This document shows, piece after piece, positions 1 to 8,423 of a stretch of DNA of 28,884 bases. The notes under the pieces are model-generated. The model ran no database searches and was not told the DNA's origin. It worked only from the letters and a program-made list of their open reading frames with translations. Numbering within the stretch: the stretch's first letter is position 1; every line of letters begins with the position of its first letter. The stretch is from JALYUA01 sp039931865 (GTDB lineage Bacteria; Acidobacteriota; Thermoanaerobaculia; UBA5066; Gp7-AA6): contig JBDTRB010000044.1 of the NCBI GenBank assembly GCA_039931865.1, forward strand, positions 1 to 28,884, in the 5' to 3' direction. The position numbers were made by a program, and so were the translations under genes.

Positions 1-2859
1 CCGGAAGCGCTGGCTCGCCTCGCGATCAGCAAAGTGGTCACGTTCACGTCCACGTACGACCACCGCATCATCCAGGGCGCGGAATCGGGACTCTTCCTGG
101 CCCGGATCGAGGAGCTTCTCCTCGGCCAGCACGAGTTCTACGAAGGGGTCTTCTCCGACCTCGCGATCCCGTACGAGCCGCTCCACTGGGCTCGGGACAA
201 CAACCCGGGGCTCTTTTCGGACTCGCGCAGCGCGGAGATCGAGAAGCAGGCGCGCGTGCTGGAGCTCATCAACGCGTACCGGGTTCGCGGACATTTGATC
301 GCGGACATCGACCCGCTCCGCCTCATGCCCGTGCAGCACCACCCGGAGCTCGATCTCGAGACCTACGGCCTCACGATCTGGGACCTCGACCGCCTCTTCT
401 GGACCGGCGGGCTCGCGCAGCGCGAGCACATGCCGCTGCGAGAGATCGTCGGGCTGATGCGGCGCGTCTACTGCGGGAAGGTCGGGATCGAATACCGCTA
501 CATCTCAAATCCCGTCGAGAAGGAGTGGGTGCGGCGGAATGTCGGGGCTCCCCCCGAGCCGCTCACGCCGGAGATCCGCAAGCGGCTGCTTTCGAAGCTG
601 ATCGCCGCGGAAACTTTCGAGCGCTTTCTCGGAACGCGGTTCCTGGGCCAGCGCCGGTATTCGATCGAAGGTACGGAGACCGCCATCGCGTTCCTCGATC
701 AGCTTCTCGAAGGCGCGGCGGCGCGCGGCGTCGAGGAAGTTTCGATGGGCCTGACGCACCGCGGCCGTCTGAACATCCTCGCCAACGTCGTCGGAAACGC
801 GGCGGAGCGGATCTTCTCCGGCTTCCAGGGCACGGTGCACCCGGATTTCCCGGCCGACGAGGGCGACGTCAAGTACCACCAGGGCGCCCGTTCGCGCCGC
901 ACGACGGCGAGCGGCCGCGAGATCGCGATCTCCGTGCCGTCGAATCCCTCGCATCTGGAGGCGGTCGATCCCATCGTCGAGGGGCTCGTGCGGGCGAAGC
1001 AGGACCGCACGGGGTTGCCCCGCGAAGAGGCGTGGCTGAAGATCCTGCCGGTGCTGCTCCACGGCGACGCGGCATTTGCCGGGCAAGGCATAGTGGCCGA
1101 AATCTTCAACCTCTCGCAGCTGCGCGGGTATCGCACCGGCGGGACCGTGCATCTCGTCGTCAACAACCAGATCGGCTTCACGACAAACCCGGCGTCCGGA
1201 CGCTCGTCCCTCTATTCAACCGACGTCGCGAAGATCAACCAGGTCCCGATCTTTCACGTCAACGGCGACGATCCGGAGGCGGCGTATCGCGTCCTGCAGA
1301 TCGCGCTCGACTACCGCCAGGAGTTTCACAAGGACGTCGTCGTGGATCTCATCGGGTTCCGCCTGCACGGCCATAACGAGGGCGACGAACCGACGTATAC
1401 GCAGCCGCTCATGTACCGCCGCATCCAGGAGCATCCGGGGGTGCGCACCCTTTACGCGCGGCGGCTCGTGCGGGACGGTGTCCTGACCGAAGCCGAGGTC
1501 GCCGGGATGGAGGCGTCTCAGGTGGAGGCGTACGAGGCGGCGCTCACGGCGGCGAACGAGGCGGGGAAGCGCTCGGGGCTTCCGACCCCCCCGCCTCACC
1601 CGGGCGAGAGCGGCCGCGTCGAAGAGGTGCCGACGGGCGTCTCCCGTGAGGTCCTCGGCCGAATCGGCCGCGCGCTGACGACCGTGCCGCCGGGTTTCAA
1701 CCTGAACCCGAAGATGGTCCAGCAGCTCGCGCGGCGCGCGAAGATGGCGGACGGCTCGCTGCCGCTCGACTGGGCGACCGCGGAGGGCCTCGCCTTCGGA
1801 TCGATCCTGCTCGAAGGGACTCTCATCCGCATGTCGGGCCAGGACACCGCACGCGGGACGTTCTCGCAGAGGCACGTCGTCTTCCACGACACGCAGACCG
1901 ACACCGACTGGATCCCTCTCTGCCACCTCGGAAACGAGCAGGGAGGTCAGGGGCCGTTCCACATTTTCAACAGCCCGCTGTCGGAGATGGGCGTTCTCGG
2001 CTTCGAGTACGGGTACAGCGTGGAGCGCCCGGACGCGCTCGTCATCTGGGAAGCGCAGTACGGCGATTTCGCGAACGGCGCTCAGGTGATCATCGACCAG
2101 TTCATCGTGTCGGCCGAGGACAAGTGGCGGGAGCATTCGCGGCTGGCGCTCCTGCTTCCGCACGGATACGAAGGTCAGGGCCCGGAGCACTCGAGCGCGC
2201 GCATCGAGCGTTACCTCCAGCTCTCCGCCGACGAGAACATCCAGGTCTGCAACCTGACGACCCCGGCGCAGTACTTCCATCTGCTCCGCCGGCAGGTCCG
2301 TCAGCCGGGACCCAAGCCGCTCTTCCTCTTCACGCCGAAGAGCCTGCTGCGGCAGCCGGCGTCGTTTTCACCGCTCGAGGAGCTCACGACCGGCGCGTTC
2401 CGCCCGCTGCTCGACGACCCCGGCGTCAGGGACCGTCGCGCGGTGCGCCGCGTCGTCCTCTGTTCGGGCAAGGTGTTTTACGACCTGAAGGCGGCGCGAG
2501 ACGAGCGGAAGGACGCCGGGACCGCCATCCTCCGGCTCGAACAGCTGTATCCATTCCCCGCCGAAGAACTGAAGCGGGTCCTCGCGTCGTACCCGGAAGG
2601 AAAGGATGTCGTCTGGGTGCAGGAAGAGTCGCGCAACATGGGGCCGTGGGCGTTCGTCGCGATTCGGCTGCCGGAGCTTCTTTCAGACGGCGCGCGTCTG
2701 CGGTACGGCGGCCGCGCCGCGTCCGCCTCGCCCGCGACCGGAAATGCGAACGTGCACAAACGCGAGCTCGCCGACTTTCTCGCCGACACCTTCCGGACGG
2801 CGGAAGCGCCGGAGATCGCGAGCACCGTGGTGACGCCTCGGGTGGGGGACGCGGACTAA
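1..2859 (+). CDS. kgd: Multifunctional 2-oxoglutarate decarboxylase/dehydrogenase (E2-E1 fusion), 5' end missing
   Basis: The reading frame is already open at base 1, so the gene begins before the window; the GTG at 34 lies inside a conserved motif and is not the start. The first residues are the end of an E2 succinyltransferase-type domain (TSTYDHRIIQGAESG), with Gln where classical E2 enzymes have Asp in HxxxDG, as I recall for Kgd proteins. A thiamine-diphosphate E1 domain follows: GLTHRGRLN (about nt 748), HGDAAFAGQG (about 1063), IGFTTNP, NGDDPEA and GFRLHGHNEGDEPTYTQPLMY in sequence. The transketolase-like part has FNSPLSEMGVLGFEYGYS, DFANGAQVIIDQF and LLPHGYEGQGPEHSSAR. The C-terminal domain has LCSGKVFYDL and WVQEESRNMG. 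The family decarboxylates 2-oxoglutarate in the TCA cycle and can pass succinyl groups to CoA. The family assignment is very secure; full domain content upstream is unseen. Confidence 0.96.
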   Translation, partial: PEALARLAISKVVTFTSTYDHRIIQGAESGLFLARIEELLLGQHEFYEGVFSDLAIPYEPLHWARDNNPGLFSDSRSAEIEKQARVLELINAYRVRGHLIADIDPLRLMPVQHHPELDLETYGLTIWDLDRLFWTGGLAQREHMPLREIVGLMRRVYCGKVGIEYRYISNPVEKEWVRRNVGAPPEPLTPEIRKRLLSKLIAAETFERFLGTRFLGQRRYSIEGTETAIAFLDQLLEGAAARGVEEVSMGLTHRGRLNILANVVGNAAERIFSGFQGTVHPDFPADEGDVKYHQGARSRRTTASGREIAISVPSNPSHLEAVDPIVEGLVRAKQDRTGLPREEAWLKILPVLLHGDAAFAGQGIVAEIFNLSQLRGYRTGGTVHLVVNNQIGFTTNPASGRSSLYSTDVAKINQVPIFHVNGDDPEAAYRVLQIALDYRQEFHKDVVVDLIGFRLHGHNEGDEPTYTQPLMYRRIQEHPGVRTLYARRLVRDGVLTEAEVAGMEASQVEAYEAALTAANEAGKRSGLPTPPPHPGESGRVEEVPTGVSREVLGRIGRALTTVPPGFNLNPKMVQQLARRAKMADGSLPLDWATAEGLAFGSILLEGTLIRMSGQDTARGTFSQRHVVFHDTQTDTDWIPLCHLGNEQGGQGPFHIFNSPLSEMGVLGFEYGYSVERPDALVIWEAQYGDFANGAQVIIDQFIVSAEDKWREHSRLALLLPHGYEGQGPEHSSARIERYLQLSADENIQVCNLTTPAQYFHLLRRQVRQPGPKPLFLFTPKSLLRQPASFSPLEELTTGAFRPLLDDPGVRDRRAVRRVVLCSGKVFYDLKAARDERKDAGTAILRLEQLYPFPAEELKRVLASYPEGKDVVWVQEESRNMGPWAFVAIRLPELLSDGARLRYGGRAASASPATGNANVHKRELADFLADTFRTAEAPEIASTVVTPRVGDAD

Positions 2860-2875
2860 ACGTCGCCTCCGCTGC

Positions 2876-2957
2876 CGTCGCTTCCGCTCACTGCGTTCGC
2901 TCACGCTCCCGCACCCACGTCGCTTCCGCTCACTGCGTTCGCTCACGCTCCCGCACC
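2876..2957. repeat. 40-bp direct repeat, two copies
   Basis: Copies at 2876-2915 and 2918-2957 look identical by eye, with a period of 42 bp. Each contains CACTGCGTTCGCTCACGCTC. They sit directly after the kgd stop codon. Read on the minus strand they would give the low-complexity peptide SERSERKRR, which I do not regard as coding. Confidence 0.9.
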
Positions 2958-3000
2958 GAGAGGCTCCTCCTTCCCTTCGGTCAGGAGACTCCTCTCGGTG
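2954..3000 (+). terminator. Stem-loop after kgd, possible terminator
   Basis: The perfect 10-bp arms CACCGAGAGG (2954-2963) and CCTCTCGGTG (2991-3000) are extended by CTCCT/AGGAG with an asymmetric bulge. There is no T-run behind it, so it could be a factor-assisted terminator, an mRNA 3' stabiliser or simply part of the repeat block. Confidence 0.4.
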
Positions 3001-3013
3001 CGAGCTCAGCCAT

Positions 3014-3144
3014 CATCTCGACAGAAGCGCAGCAATAAGGCGCAGGCAACGTCTCTAATGCCTGACAACATCTCGACACGAGCGCAGTTCCGATCCCTCT
3101 CCCCGCGCGCCGGGAGAGAGGGCCGGGTCGAGGGACAGAACTGC
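3014..3144. repeat. Direct repeat plus 61-bp imperfect cruciform (REP-like) in the kgd downstream gap
   Basis: A 19-bp element CATCTCGACANNAGCGCAG occurs at 3014-3032 and 3069-3087. The second copy runs into a nested inverted repeat. Its outer arms are GCAGTTC (3084-3090) and GAACTGC (3138-3144), its inner arms TCCCTC (3094-3099) and GAGGGA (3130-3135), and its GC-rich centre can also pair CCCTCTC with GAGAGGG-like bases. The rest of the 2860-3215 gap holds an alternating GCGC stretch near 3178-3202 and no credible gene. Confidence 0.7.
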
Positions 3145-3215
3145 AGCTGCTTCCGCATCTCCGGGGAAAACATCTCGCGCGCGCGACGGCCGCGCGCGCG
3201 AGGCCGAGCCTGTGT

Positions 3216-3653
3216 CTACTTGCCCGCGGCCGCGACCAGCTCTGCCGCTGTCACCGGGCCGGTGACGAAAGTGTCGGTGTGCCAGGAGACCAGCGCTCGG
3301 AATTCGAGACCCGACGCGAAGCCGGTTTTGCGGCCGTGCTTCTTGGCGACCTCGTCCACCTTTTTCTGCTGATCGGGGGTGAGGTCGGGAGCGATTCCCA
3401 TGTAATCCCAGGCGTCGCCGTCGGTGTGGGCGTAGACCTGGGAGGACGGCACGCCGGCTTCCTTGTCCATGGCGTCCGCGTCGGCGAGCCACTTCAGAAA
3501 CTCGAGGTGCTTGCCGGGCGCGACGCGATAGAGGGAAACGCGGGCGCGCGCCATCGGCTTCGCGTCCGTTCTGGCCGTCTGCGTCTGAGCGGAAGACGCG
3601 CTGAAAAAAATGAGAGCGAAGATCACGGGGGTGAGAGATATCCAGCGTTTCAT
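3216..3653 (-). CDS. Small secreted protein of unknown function, possible dimeric alpha/beta-barrel fold
   Basis: The product is 145 aa. I chose the ATG at 3653 because AGGAGG lies just upstream and because the protein then begins with a clean signal peptide (MKRWISLTPVIFALIFFSASSAQ). A start eight codons further upstream would spoil both. The mature part has VSLYRVAPGKHLEFLKWL near the N-terminus, an acidic central segment with HTDGDAWDYMG, and a Lys-rich helix before the C-terminus. A beta strand followed by a helix with Pro-Gly-Lys is reminiscent of NIPSNAP/ABM-type dimeric ferredoxin-like proteins, but I see no catalytic signature. It stands alone, facing the end of kgd. Function unknown. 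Confidence 0.75.
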   Translation of the reverse strand: MKRWISLTPVIFALIFFSASSAQTQTARTDAKPMARARVSLYRVAPGKHLEFLKWLADADAMDKEAGVPSSQVYAHTDGDAWDYMGIAPDLTPDQQKKVDEVAKKHGRKTGFASGLEFRALVSWHTDTFVTGPVTAAELVAAAGK

Positions 3654-3800
3654 GATGCCTCCTGGGGTGAACGTCACCCACGTCGCCGCGGATGAACCCC
3701 CCTCCCCGGCCGGCCATACCGTCCGGGACTGAGGCTCCTTTTTCCGAGGCGAGAAATTTTGGCTGACTCTATCGCGCCCGTTGGGGGGATGCGCCCGGGG

Positions 3801-3813
3801 CCCCGCGGCGGGG
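3801..3813 (-). terminator. Short GC hairpin just after the dienoyl-CoA reductase stop
   Basis: CCCCGCGGCGGGG lies immediately 3' of the minus-strand stop codon at 3815-3817, next to a further CCCGGGGCCCC stretch. There is no T-tract on the transcript strand, so this is only a weak terminator candidate. Confidence 0.25.
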
Positions 3814-3814
3814 A

Positions 3815-4672
3815 CTATTTTTTAGGGCGCATCGCGGCCAGAGCGGCTTTGAACGCCTCGCGCGGGACCTTGCGGTAGTCGGAGAATTCGCCCGCGCCCG
3901 CGATCCATTCGCCGCCGTCCATCGTGACGCAATCGCCGGTCTGGTAGGGACAGAGGTCCGACATCAGGAAAACGGCCAGGTTGGCGATCTCTTCCTTGCG
4001 GCCGAAACGGCCGAGCGGGATCCGCGACAGCGCGTTCTTTTCTGCCTCGGGGCTCGCCATGAGTCGGGAAAAGGCTCCTTCCGTGGGGATCGGGCCGGGT
4101 GCGATTGCGTTGACGCGGATCCCGGCGTGGCCCCACTCGACCGCGAGCGAACGCGTCATAGCGAGAACGCCGGCCTTCGCGCACGCGGAGGGCAGGGCGA
4201 ATGCCGTCCCCGTCCACGCGTAGGTCGTCACGATCGAGAGGATCGCTCCTGGAGCCTTCCGATCGAGGAGGTGACGGCCGACCTCGAGGGAGCAATGCAC
4301 GGACCCGTAGAGCACCGTCCGCACCACCGCGTCGAACCCGTTCGGGGTGAGGTCCTCCGCCGGGACGAGAAAGTTGCCCGCGGCGTTGTTGACGAGCCCG
4401 TCCACTTTTCCGAAGCGCTCCACGGCGCGCGCGACGAGCGCTTTCACCTGGTCGGGCTCGCGCACGTCCGCCGCGAAGGTCTCGACTTCCGCGCCTTCCC
4501 GCGCTGCCGAGCGAATCTCCTCCGCCGCTCCCGCGAGCCGGTCCGCGCGGCGTCCGGCGATCGTGACATTCGCGCCGCACGAGGCAAAGGCCGACGCCAT
4601 CGCGAGGCCGAGACCGCTCCCTCCTCCGGTGACGAGGACCGAACGTCCGGCAAGAGTGCTCGAGTCGAACAT
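3815..4672 (-). CDS. SDR-type 2,4-dienoyl-CoA reductase (DECR1-like)
   Basis: This 285-aa classical short-chain dehydrogenase has TGGGSGLG (residues about 16-23) for NADP(H) and NNAAGNF in the centre. The usual YxxxK is replaced by SACAK, with a Tyr eleven residues upstream in VTTYAWTG. That layout, the APGPIPTEGAFSRL segment and the C-terminal GGEWIAGAGEFSDYRKV are the pattern I recall from mammalian mitochondrial DECR1, where the upstream Tyr and the Ser/Lys pair serve catalysis. The family reduces 2,4-dienoyl-CoA to 3-enoyl-CoA during oxidation of unsaturated fatty acids. Most bacteria use the unrelated flavoprotein FadH instead. The ATG at 4672 has a weak GGAG upstream. An enoyl-CoA hydratase and an aldehyde dehydrogenase lie on the same strand upstream. 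Confidence 0.88.
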   Translation of the reverse strand: MFDSSTLAGRSVLVTGGGSGLGLAMASAFASCGANVTIAGRRADRLAGAAEEIRSAAREGAEVETFAADVREPDQVKALVARAVERFGKVDGLVNNAAGNFLVPAEDLTPNGFDAVVRTVLYGSVHCSLEVGRHLLDRKAPGAILSIVTTYAWTGTAFALPSACAKAGVLAMTRSLAVEWGHAGIRVNAIAPGPIPTEGAFSRLMASPEAEKNALSRIPLGRFGRKEEIANLAVFLMSDLCPYQTGDCVTMDGGEWIAGAGEFSDYRKVPREAFKAALAAMRPKK

Positions 4673-4692
4673 GGGAACTCCGGTCGTTTGGG

Positions 4693-4776
4693 GTCAGGGG
4701 TCAGGCGTCAGGCGTTAGGCGGGCGCAGGGAGAAGGGCGCAGGGAGAAGGGCGAAAGGCGAGAAGCGAAGAGCGAG
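4693..4776. repeat. Run of 12 degenerate 7-bp units
   Basis: The gap can be read in unbroken 7-bp register. It starts with GTCAGGG, GTCAGGC, GTCAGGC, GTTAGGC, then GGGCGCA/GGGAGAA twice, then GGGCGAA, AGGCGAG, AAGCGAA and GAGCGAG. It occupies most of the space between the reductase start and the S9 peptidase stop. Confidence 0.8.
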
Positions 4777-4816
4777 CTCATCTGTTTGTCCGGCGCTCCG
4801 CGTCCGCGCCCGGCGC

Positions 4817-6784
4817 CTACCTTCGTTCCGGCTTCAGGTACTTGTCGAACCACGCAACCAGACGTGTGTCCCGATCGAGCTGGTGTTTCAGGTCGCGGAT
4901 CGCGTGGCCCTCGTTCTCGTAGATCACGAGCGAGGTGGGGACCCCGAGCGTCTTCAGCGCGTGCCAGAACTCGTACCCCTGCGGGGTGGGGACCTCCGAG
5001 TCCCGGTCGCCGTGCAGAACGAGCGTCGGCGTCTTCACCTTTTTGATGAACGTGATCGGCGACGACCTCGCATACACCTCGGGGTCATCGTAGACGCTGG
5101 CGCCGAAGAAGGGGATCAGCCACTGGTCGATGCGGTTCTGCCCGTAGTAGCTCTGCCAGCTCACTATCCCGGCGCCCGCGACCGCCGCCGCGAACCGGTC
5201 CGTCTGCGTCACGGCCCACATCGCCATGTAGCCGCCGTAGCTCCAGCCGCAAATTCCGAGGCGCTTCGGGTCAATCGGCGCGGCGGCGAGCGTGGCGTCG
5301 ATGCCTCGCTGGATGTCGCGCAGATCACCGTATCCGAAGTCCTTCACGTTTCCGGCGGTAAACGCCTCGCCCTGCCCGTAGCTGCCGCGGGGATTCGGAA
5401 GCAGAACGAAATAGCCCTGGCTCGGCAGGATCGCCGTCCACCGCGAGGGCCAACCGGCCATCGAAGCGCTCGACGGTCCGCCGTGAACCACCACGACCAT
5501 CGGATATTTCTTCGAGGCGTCGAAGTTGAGCGGATAAAGCAGCCATCCCTGGACCCGCGCGCCGTCGCTGTCCCAGGTCAGGCTTCGCGCCTCTCCCCAC
5601 ACCGGCGAGACTCCGGCATTGGCCCGCGTCAGCGGATCCCAGCGGCCCACCGGGCCCGCGACGACCTCCGGCGGCTGGCGGAACGACGACCGGACCGCCG
5701 CGGACGCCGAGCCGCGCGAGGCCACCGTGAAGCTCTTGATGACGGCCGGCCCGCGCCACACCGTCGAGACTTTCCCGGCGGCATCCACCGTCGCGACGCC
5801 TTCGTCTCCCTCGACGTACTCGGTGAACAGGATCTCGTCCGGCGAGCGCCAGAACAGGGAAGACGCGGACGCCTTCATCCCGGGCGTCCGGTTCTGCGGG
5901 GCGCCGCCGTCCGCGGGCACGGTCCAGACGTCGCCGCCGGTCGATCCCTCGTCGCTCATGAGCCCGTGGATCACCGCGATCCGCGATCCGTCGGGTGACC
6001 AGCGCGGGCACGCGATCTGAAGCGGCGGCTTCCAGATCGAGCGCGGCGCGGCGCCGTCCGCGGGAACGACGTAGAGCTGCGCGGTCCAGTAATTGTTGGT
6101 GCCGGAGCCCTCCACCGCTTCCGCCGCGAACGAACGGCCGTCCGGCGACCAGTCGTAGTCGTAGACGTAGAGGTTTTCGGGCGACACCTCGCGGACCTTC
6201 CCGGTGGCGAGGTCGGCGATCGCGATCCTCCGCTCGTCCACCGCCTCGGCGACGACTCCCGCGTCCGGTTTGTACGCGGTCAGCGCGCCTTGCTCCTGGG
6301 AGGAACCGGCGACGAAGAGGAAGGCGATCGATCGGCCGTCCGGCGACCACCGCGGATTATCCAGCTGCCCCTGCAGCTTCGTGAGCTGGCGCGCGGGGCC
6401 GCCCGCAGCGGGAGCAACCCACACCTGCGCCTGGCCGCCCTTCGCCGCGTCGGAGAGAAAAGCGATCCGCCTGCCGTCCGGAGACCAGACTGGATGGTGC
6501 TCGTCGTGCGCGCGGCCGTCCGCCCCGCCGGTCACCCGCCGGGGCGTTCCCTCGGCCGCGCCGACTTCCGCGATCTCGACCGCGCCGAGCTTCCACGCGC
6601 CGCTCTGGTCCTTGATCTTCTTCACCCAGGCAACCCGCGCGCCGTCGGGAGAGATCGCGACCTGGCCGAACTCCTGGACGTCCTGCAGGCGATCCAGGAG
6701 ACCCTCGATCCCCGGCTTCTTCGCCGCGGCCATCGCCTGGGTGGCGCCCAGCAGAGCGGCGAACACCACGAACGCTTTTTTCAT
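4817..6784 (-). CDS. Secreted S9-family (DPP-IV/acylaminoacyl-type) serine peptidase
   Basis: The product is 655 aa. A signal peptide (MKKAFVVFAALLGATQAMAAA) is followed by a WD40-like beta-propeller with repeated SPDG motifs (WSPDGRRIAF, WSPDGRSIAF, WSPDGSRIAV) over residues 40-330. The C-terminal alpha/beta-hydrolase domain begins near YPMVVVVHGGP. The catalytic triad is visible: Ser515 in GWSYGGYM, Asp595 in HGDRDSEVP and His627 in NEGHAI. The family removes dipeptides or acylated residues from short peptides, here probably in the periplasm. The ATG at 6784 has no Shine-Dalgarno; a TATCCT box ends 6 nt before it, suggesting leaderless expression. It is a single gene between repeat-filled or short gaps. 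The exact substrate class cannot be read from the sequence. Confidence 0.94.
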   Translation of the reverse strand: MKKAFVVFAALLGATQAMAAAKKPGIEGLLDRLQDVQEFGQVAISPDGARVAWVKKIKDQSGAWKLGAVEIAEVGAAEGTPRRVTGGADGRAHDEHHPVWSPDGRRIAFLSDAAKGGQAQVWVAPAAGGPARQLTKLQGQLDNPRWSPDGRSIAFLFVAGSSQEQGALTAYKPDAGVVAEAVDERRIAIADLATGKVREVSPENLYVYDYDWSPDGRSFAAEAVEGSGTNNYWTAQLYVVPADGAAPRSIWKPPLQIACPRWSPDGSRIAVIHGLMSDEGSTGGDVWTVPADGGAPQNRTPGMKASASSLFWRSPDEILFTEYVEGDEGVATVDAAGKVSTVWRGPAVIKSFTVASRGSASAAVRSSFRQPPEVVAGPVGRWDPLTRANAGVSPVWGEARSLTWDSDGARVQGWLLYPLNFDASKKYPMVVVVHGGPSSASMAGWPSRWTAILPSQGYFVLLPNPRGSYGQGEAFTAGNVKDFGYGDLRDIQRGIDATLAAAPIDPKRLGICGWSYGGYMAMWAVTQTDRFAAAVAGAGIVSWQSYYGQNRIDQWLIPFFGASVYDDPEVYARSSPITFIKKVKTPTLVLHGDRDSEVPTPQGYEFWHALKTLGVPTSLVIYENEGHAIRDLKHQLDRDTRLVAWFDKYLKPERR

Positions 6785-6790
6785 TTCTGG

Positions 6791-6796
6791 AGGATA
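6791..6796 (-). promoter_or_regulatory. TATCCT -10-like box, 6 nt before the S9 peptidase start
   Basis: On the minus strand TATCCT is followed by CCAGAA and then ATG, leaving no room for a leader with a ribosome site. This TANNNT-N6-start spacing recurs at tetR and moaD. Confidence 0.5.
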
Positions 6797-6865
6797 TGCC
6801 GCAAAGGGTCGAGAAGGGCAGAAGGAGGTCGAGGGAGGAACGCGGAACGCTCCACCCTCCTACGC

Positions 6866-8329
6866 CTACGTCAGATCCACCCAGACGCTCTTCACCTCGG
6901 TATACGCCTCCAGCGCGTAGTGACCGCGCTCGCGTCCGAAGCCTGACTGTTTGTAGCCTCCGAAGGGAAGACCCGGGTCGTAGAAGTTGTACGTGTTGAT
7001 CCAGACCGTGCCGGCCTTGAGCGATTTCGCGGTGCGGATTGCCTTCTTGACATCGCGCGACCAGACGGCCGCGGCGAGGCCGTAGATCGTGCTGTTGCCG
7101 ACTGCGACCGCGTCCGCCTCGTCCTTGAACGTCAGAGTCGCCAGGACCGGGCCGAAGATCTCCTCGCGGGCGATCGTCATGTCGGGGGTGACGTTGTCGA
7201 ACACGGTCGCCTCGAAGAAGGCGCCCTTCCCCCCGACGGAGGCTCGGTTGCCGCCCGCGACGAGCTTCGCTCCCTCGGCCGTCCCCTTCTCCACGTAGCG
7301 GGCGACGTTGTCGCGCTGCTTTTCGGAGACGAGCGACCCGAGGCGGGTCTTCGGGTCGAGCGGATCGGCCGGAGTCATCTTCCGGGCGCGCTCCGCCACT
7401 TTCTCGATCAGCGCGTCGTGGACCGACTCCTCGACCAGCAGCCGCGAGCCCGCGGAGCAGAGCTCGCCCTTGCCGTAGAAGATCGCGTTGATGGCGCCGC
7501 GGGCGGCCGCGTCGAGGTCCGCGTCCGCAAAGACCACGTTCGGCGACTTTCCGCCGAGCTCCATCGACACGCGCTTCAGCGTGCCGGCGGCGGCGCGGAG
7601 GATGGACTTCCCCGTTTCGGTCTCGCCGGTGAACGAGATCTTGTCGATTCCCGGATGCTCGGCCATTGCCGCGCCGACGGTCGCGCCCGGCCCCGGAACG
7701 ACGTTGAAGGCCCCCGGGGGCAGGCCCGCCTCCGTGAGGAGCTCCGCAAAGAGGAGCGCCGTCAGCGGCGTCACCGATGCGGGTTTCAGGACGACGGTGT
7801 TTCCGAGCGCGAGGGCCGGCGCGATCTTCCACATCGCCTGCAGTAACGGAAAGTTCCACGGGGTGATCGCGCCGACGACGCCGATCGGCTCCCGCAGCGT
7901 CATCAGGAGCGCGTCGTTCCGTGAAGGGAACGTGTCGCCGTAGAGCTTGTCGGCGGACTCTCCGAAGTAAGAGAGACACTCCGCGGCGGCCGGGACGTCG
8001 ATCTTCACGGATTCGAAGATCGGTTTTCCGTTGTCGAGGGTCTCGACCCTGCCGAACGCGTCGGCGCGGGAGGCGAGGAGGTCCGCGGCTCGCAGCAGGA
8101 TCCGTCCGCGCTGCCTCGGCTTCATCGCGGCCCAGGGGCCGCCCTCGAACGCCTTGCGCGCCGACGCGACCGCGCGATCGAGGTCTTCGAGGCCGGCCTC
8201 AGAGACCTGCGCGAGAGTCTCGCCCGTGGCCGGATTGTTCGTCTCGAAGGTCTTCCCCGACGCCGAAGGGCGAAACTCGCCGTCGATGAACAGGCCGGTC
8301 TTCAGATTCGATTCGGTCGCGACGGACAT
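6866..8329 (-). CDS. NAD(P)+-dependent aldehyde dehydrogenase
   Basis: This 487-aa protein is the normal length for the ALDH superfamily and resembles the betaine/retinal-aldehyde branch. Key residues are present: Asn159 in TPWNF, Lys182 in LKPAS, the coenzyme turn FTGETETG (usual FTGSTEVG), Glu257 in MELGGKSPN and the nucleophile Cys291 in GELCSAGSR. PFGGYKQSGFGRE closes the C-terminus. It oxidises an aldehyde to the acid; the substrate is not deducible. The ATG at 8329 has GGGAG at good spacing. The upstream gene on the same strand is an enoyl-CoA hydratase, separated by about 95 bp containing a short repeat, so co-transcription is possible. The Glu in the FTGETETG loop may affect cofactor preference. 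Confidence 0.95.
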   Translation of the reverse strand: MSVATESNLKTGLFIDGEFRPSASGKTFETNNPATGETLAQVSEAGLEDLDRAVASARKAFEGGPWAAMKPRQRGRILLRAADLLASRADAFGRVETLDNGKPIFESVKIDVPAAAECLSYFGESADKLYGDTFPSRNDALLMTLREPIGVVGAITPWNFPLLQAMWKIAPALALGNTVVLKPASVTPLTALLFAELLTEAGLPPGAFNVVPGPGATVGAAMAEHPGIDKISFTGETETGKSILRAAAGTLKRVSMELGGKSPNVVFADADLDAAARGAINAIFYGKGELCSAGSRLLVEESVHDALIEKVAERARKMTPADPLDPKTRLGSLVSEKQRDNVARYVEKGTAEGAKLVAGGNRASVGGKGAFFEATVFDNVTPDMTIAREEIFGPVLATLTFKDEADAVAVGNSTIYGLAAAVWSRDVKKAIRTAKSLKAGTVWINTYNFYDPGLPFGGYKQSGFGRERGHYALEAYTEVKSVWVDLT

Positions 8330-8348
8330 GAGTGCTCCCGCCCGGCTC

Positions 8349-8383
8349 TCAGATGTCAGCTTTCAGCTGTCAGCCCTCAGCTT
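8349..8383. repeat. Five 7-bp units of TCAGNNN type
   Basis: Units are TCAGATG, TCAGCTT, TCAGCTG, TCAGCCC and TCAGCTT in perfect 7-bp register, in the gap between the hydratase stop and the aldehyde dehydrogenase start. Confidence 0.75.
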
Positions 8384-8423
8384 CGGGCGGTCAGCCAGAG
8401 AGGCGACGAGTGAGAACCGAAAA

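Noticed and set aside
1216..2280. 354-codon minus-strand frame inside kgd
   Set aside because: It is an antisense shadow of a highly conserved enzyme, with no recognisable domain.
2683..2946. Minus-strand frame giving SERSERKRR-type peptides
   Set aside because: It is just the translation of the 40-bp duplicated element and the antisense of kgd.
4127..5998. 623-codon plus-strand open frame opposite the SDR and S9 peptidase
   Set aside because: It spans two well-supported genes and the repeat gap between them, with Arg-rich low-complexity translation and no motif.
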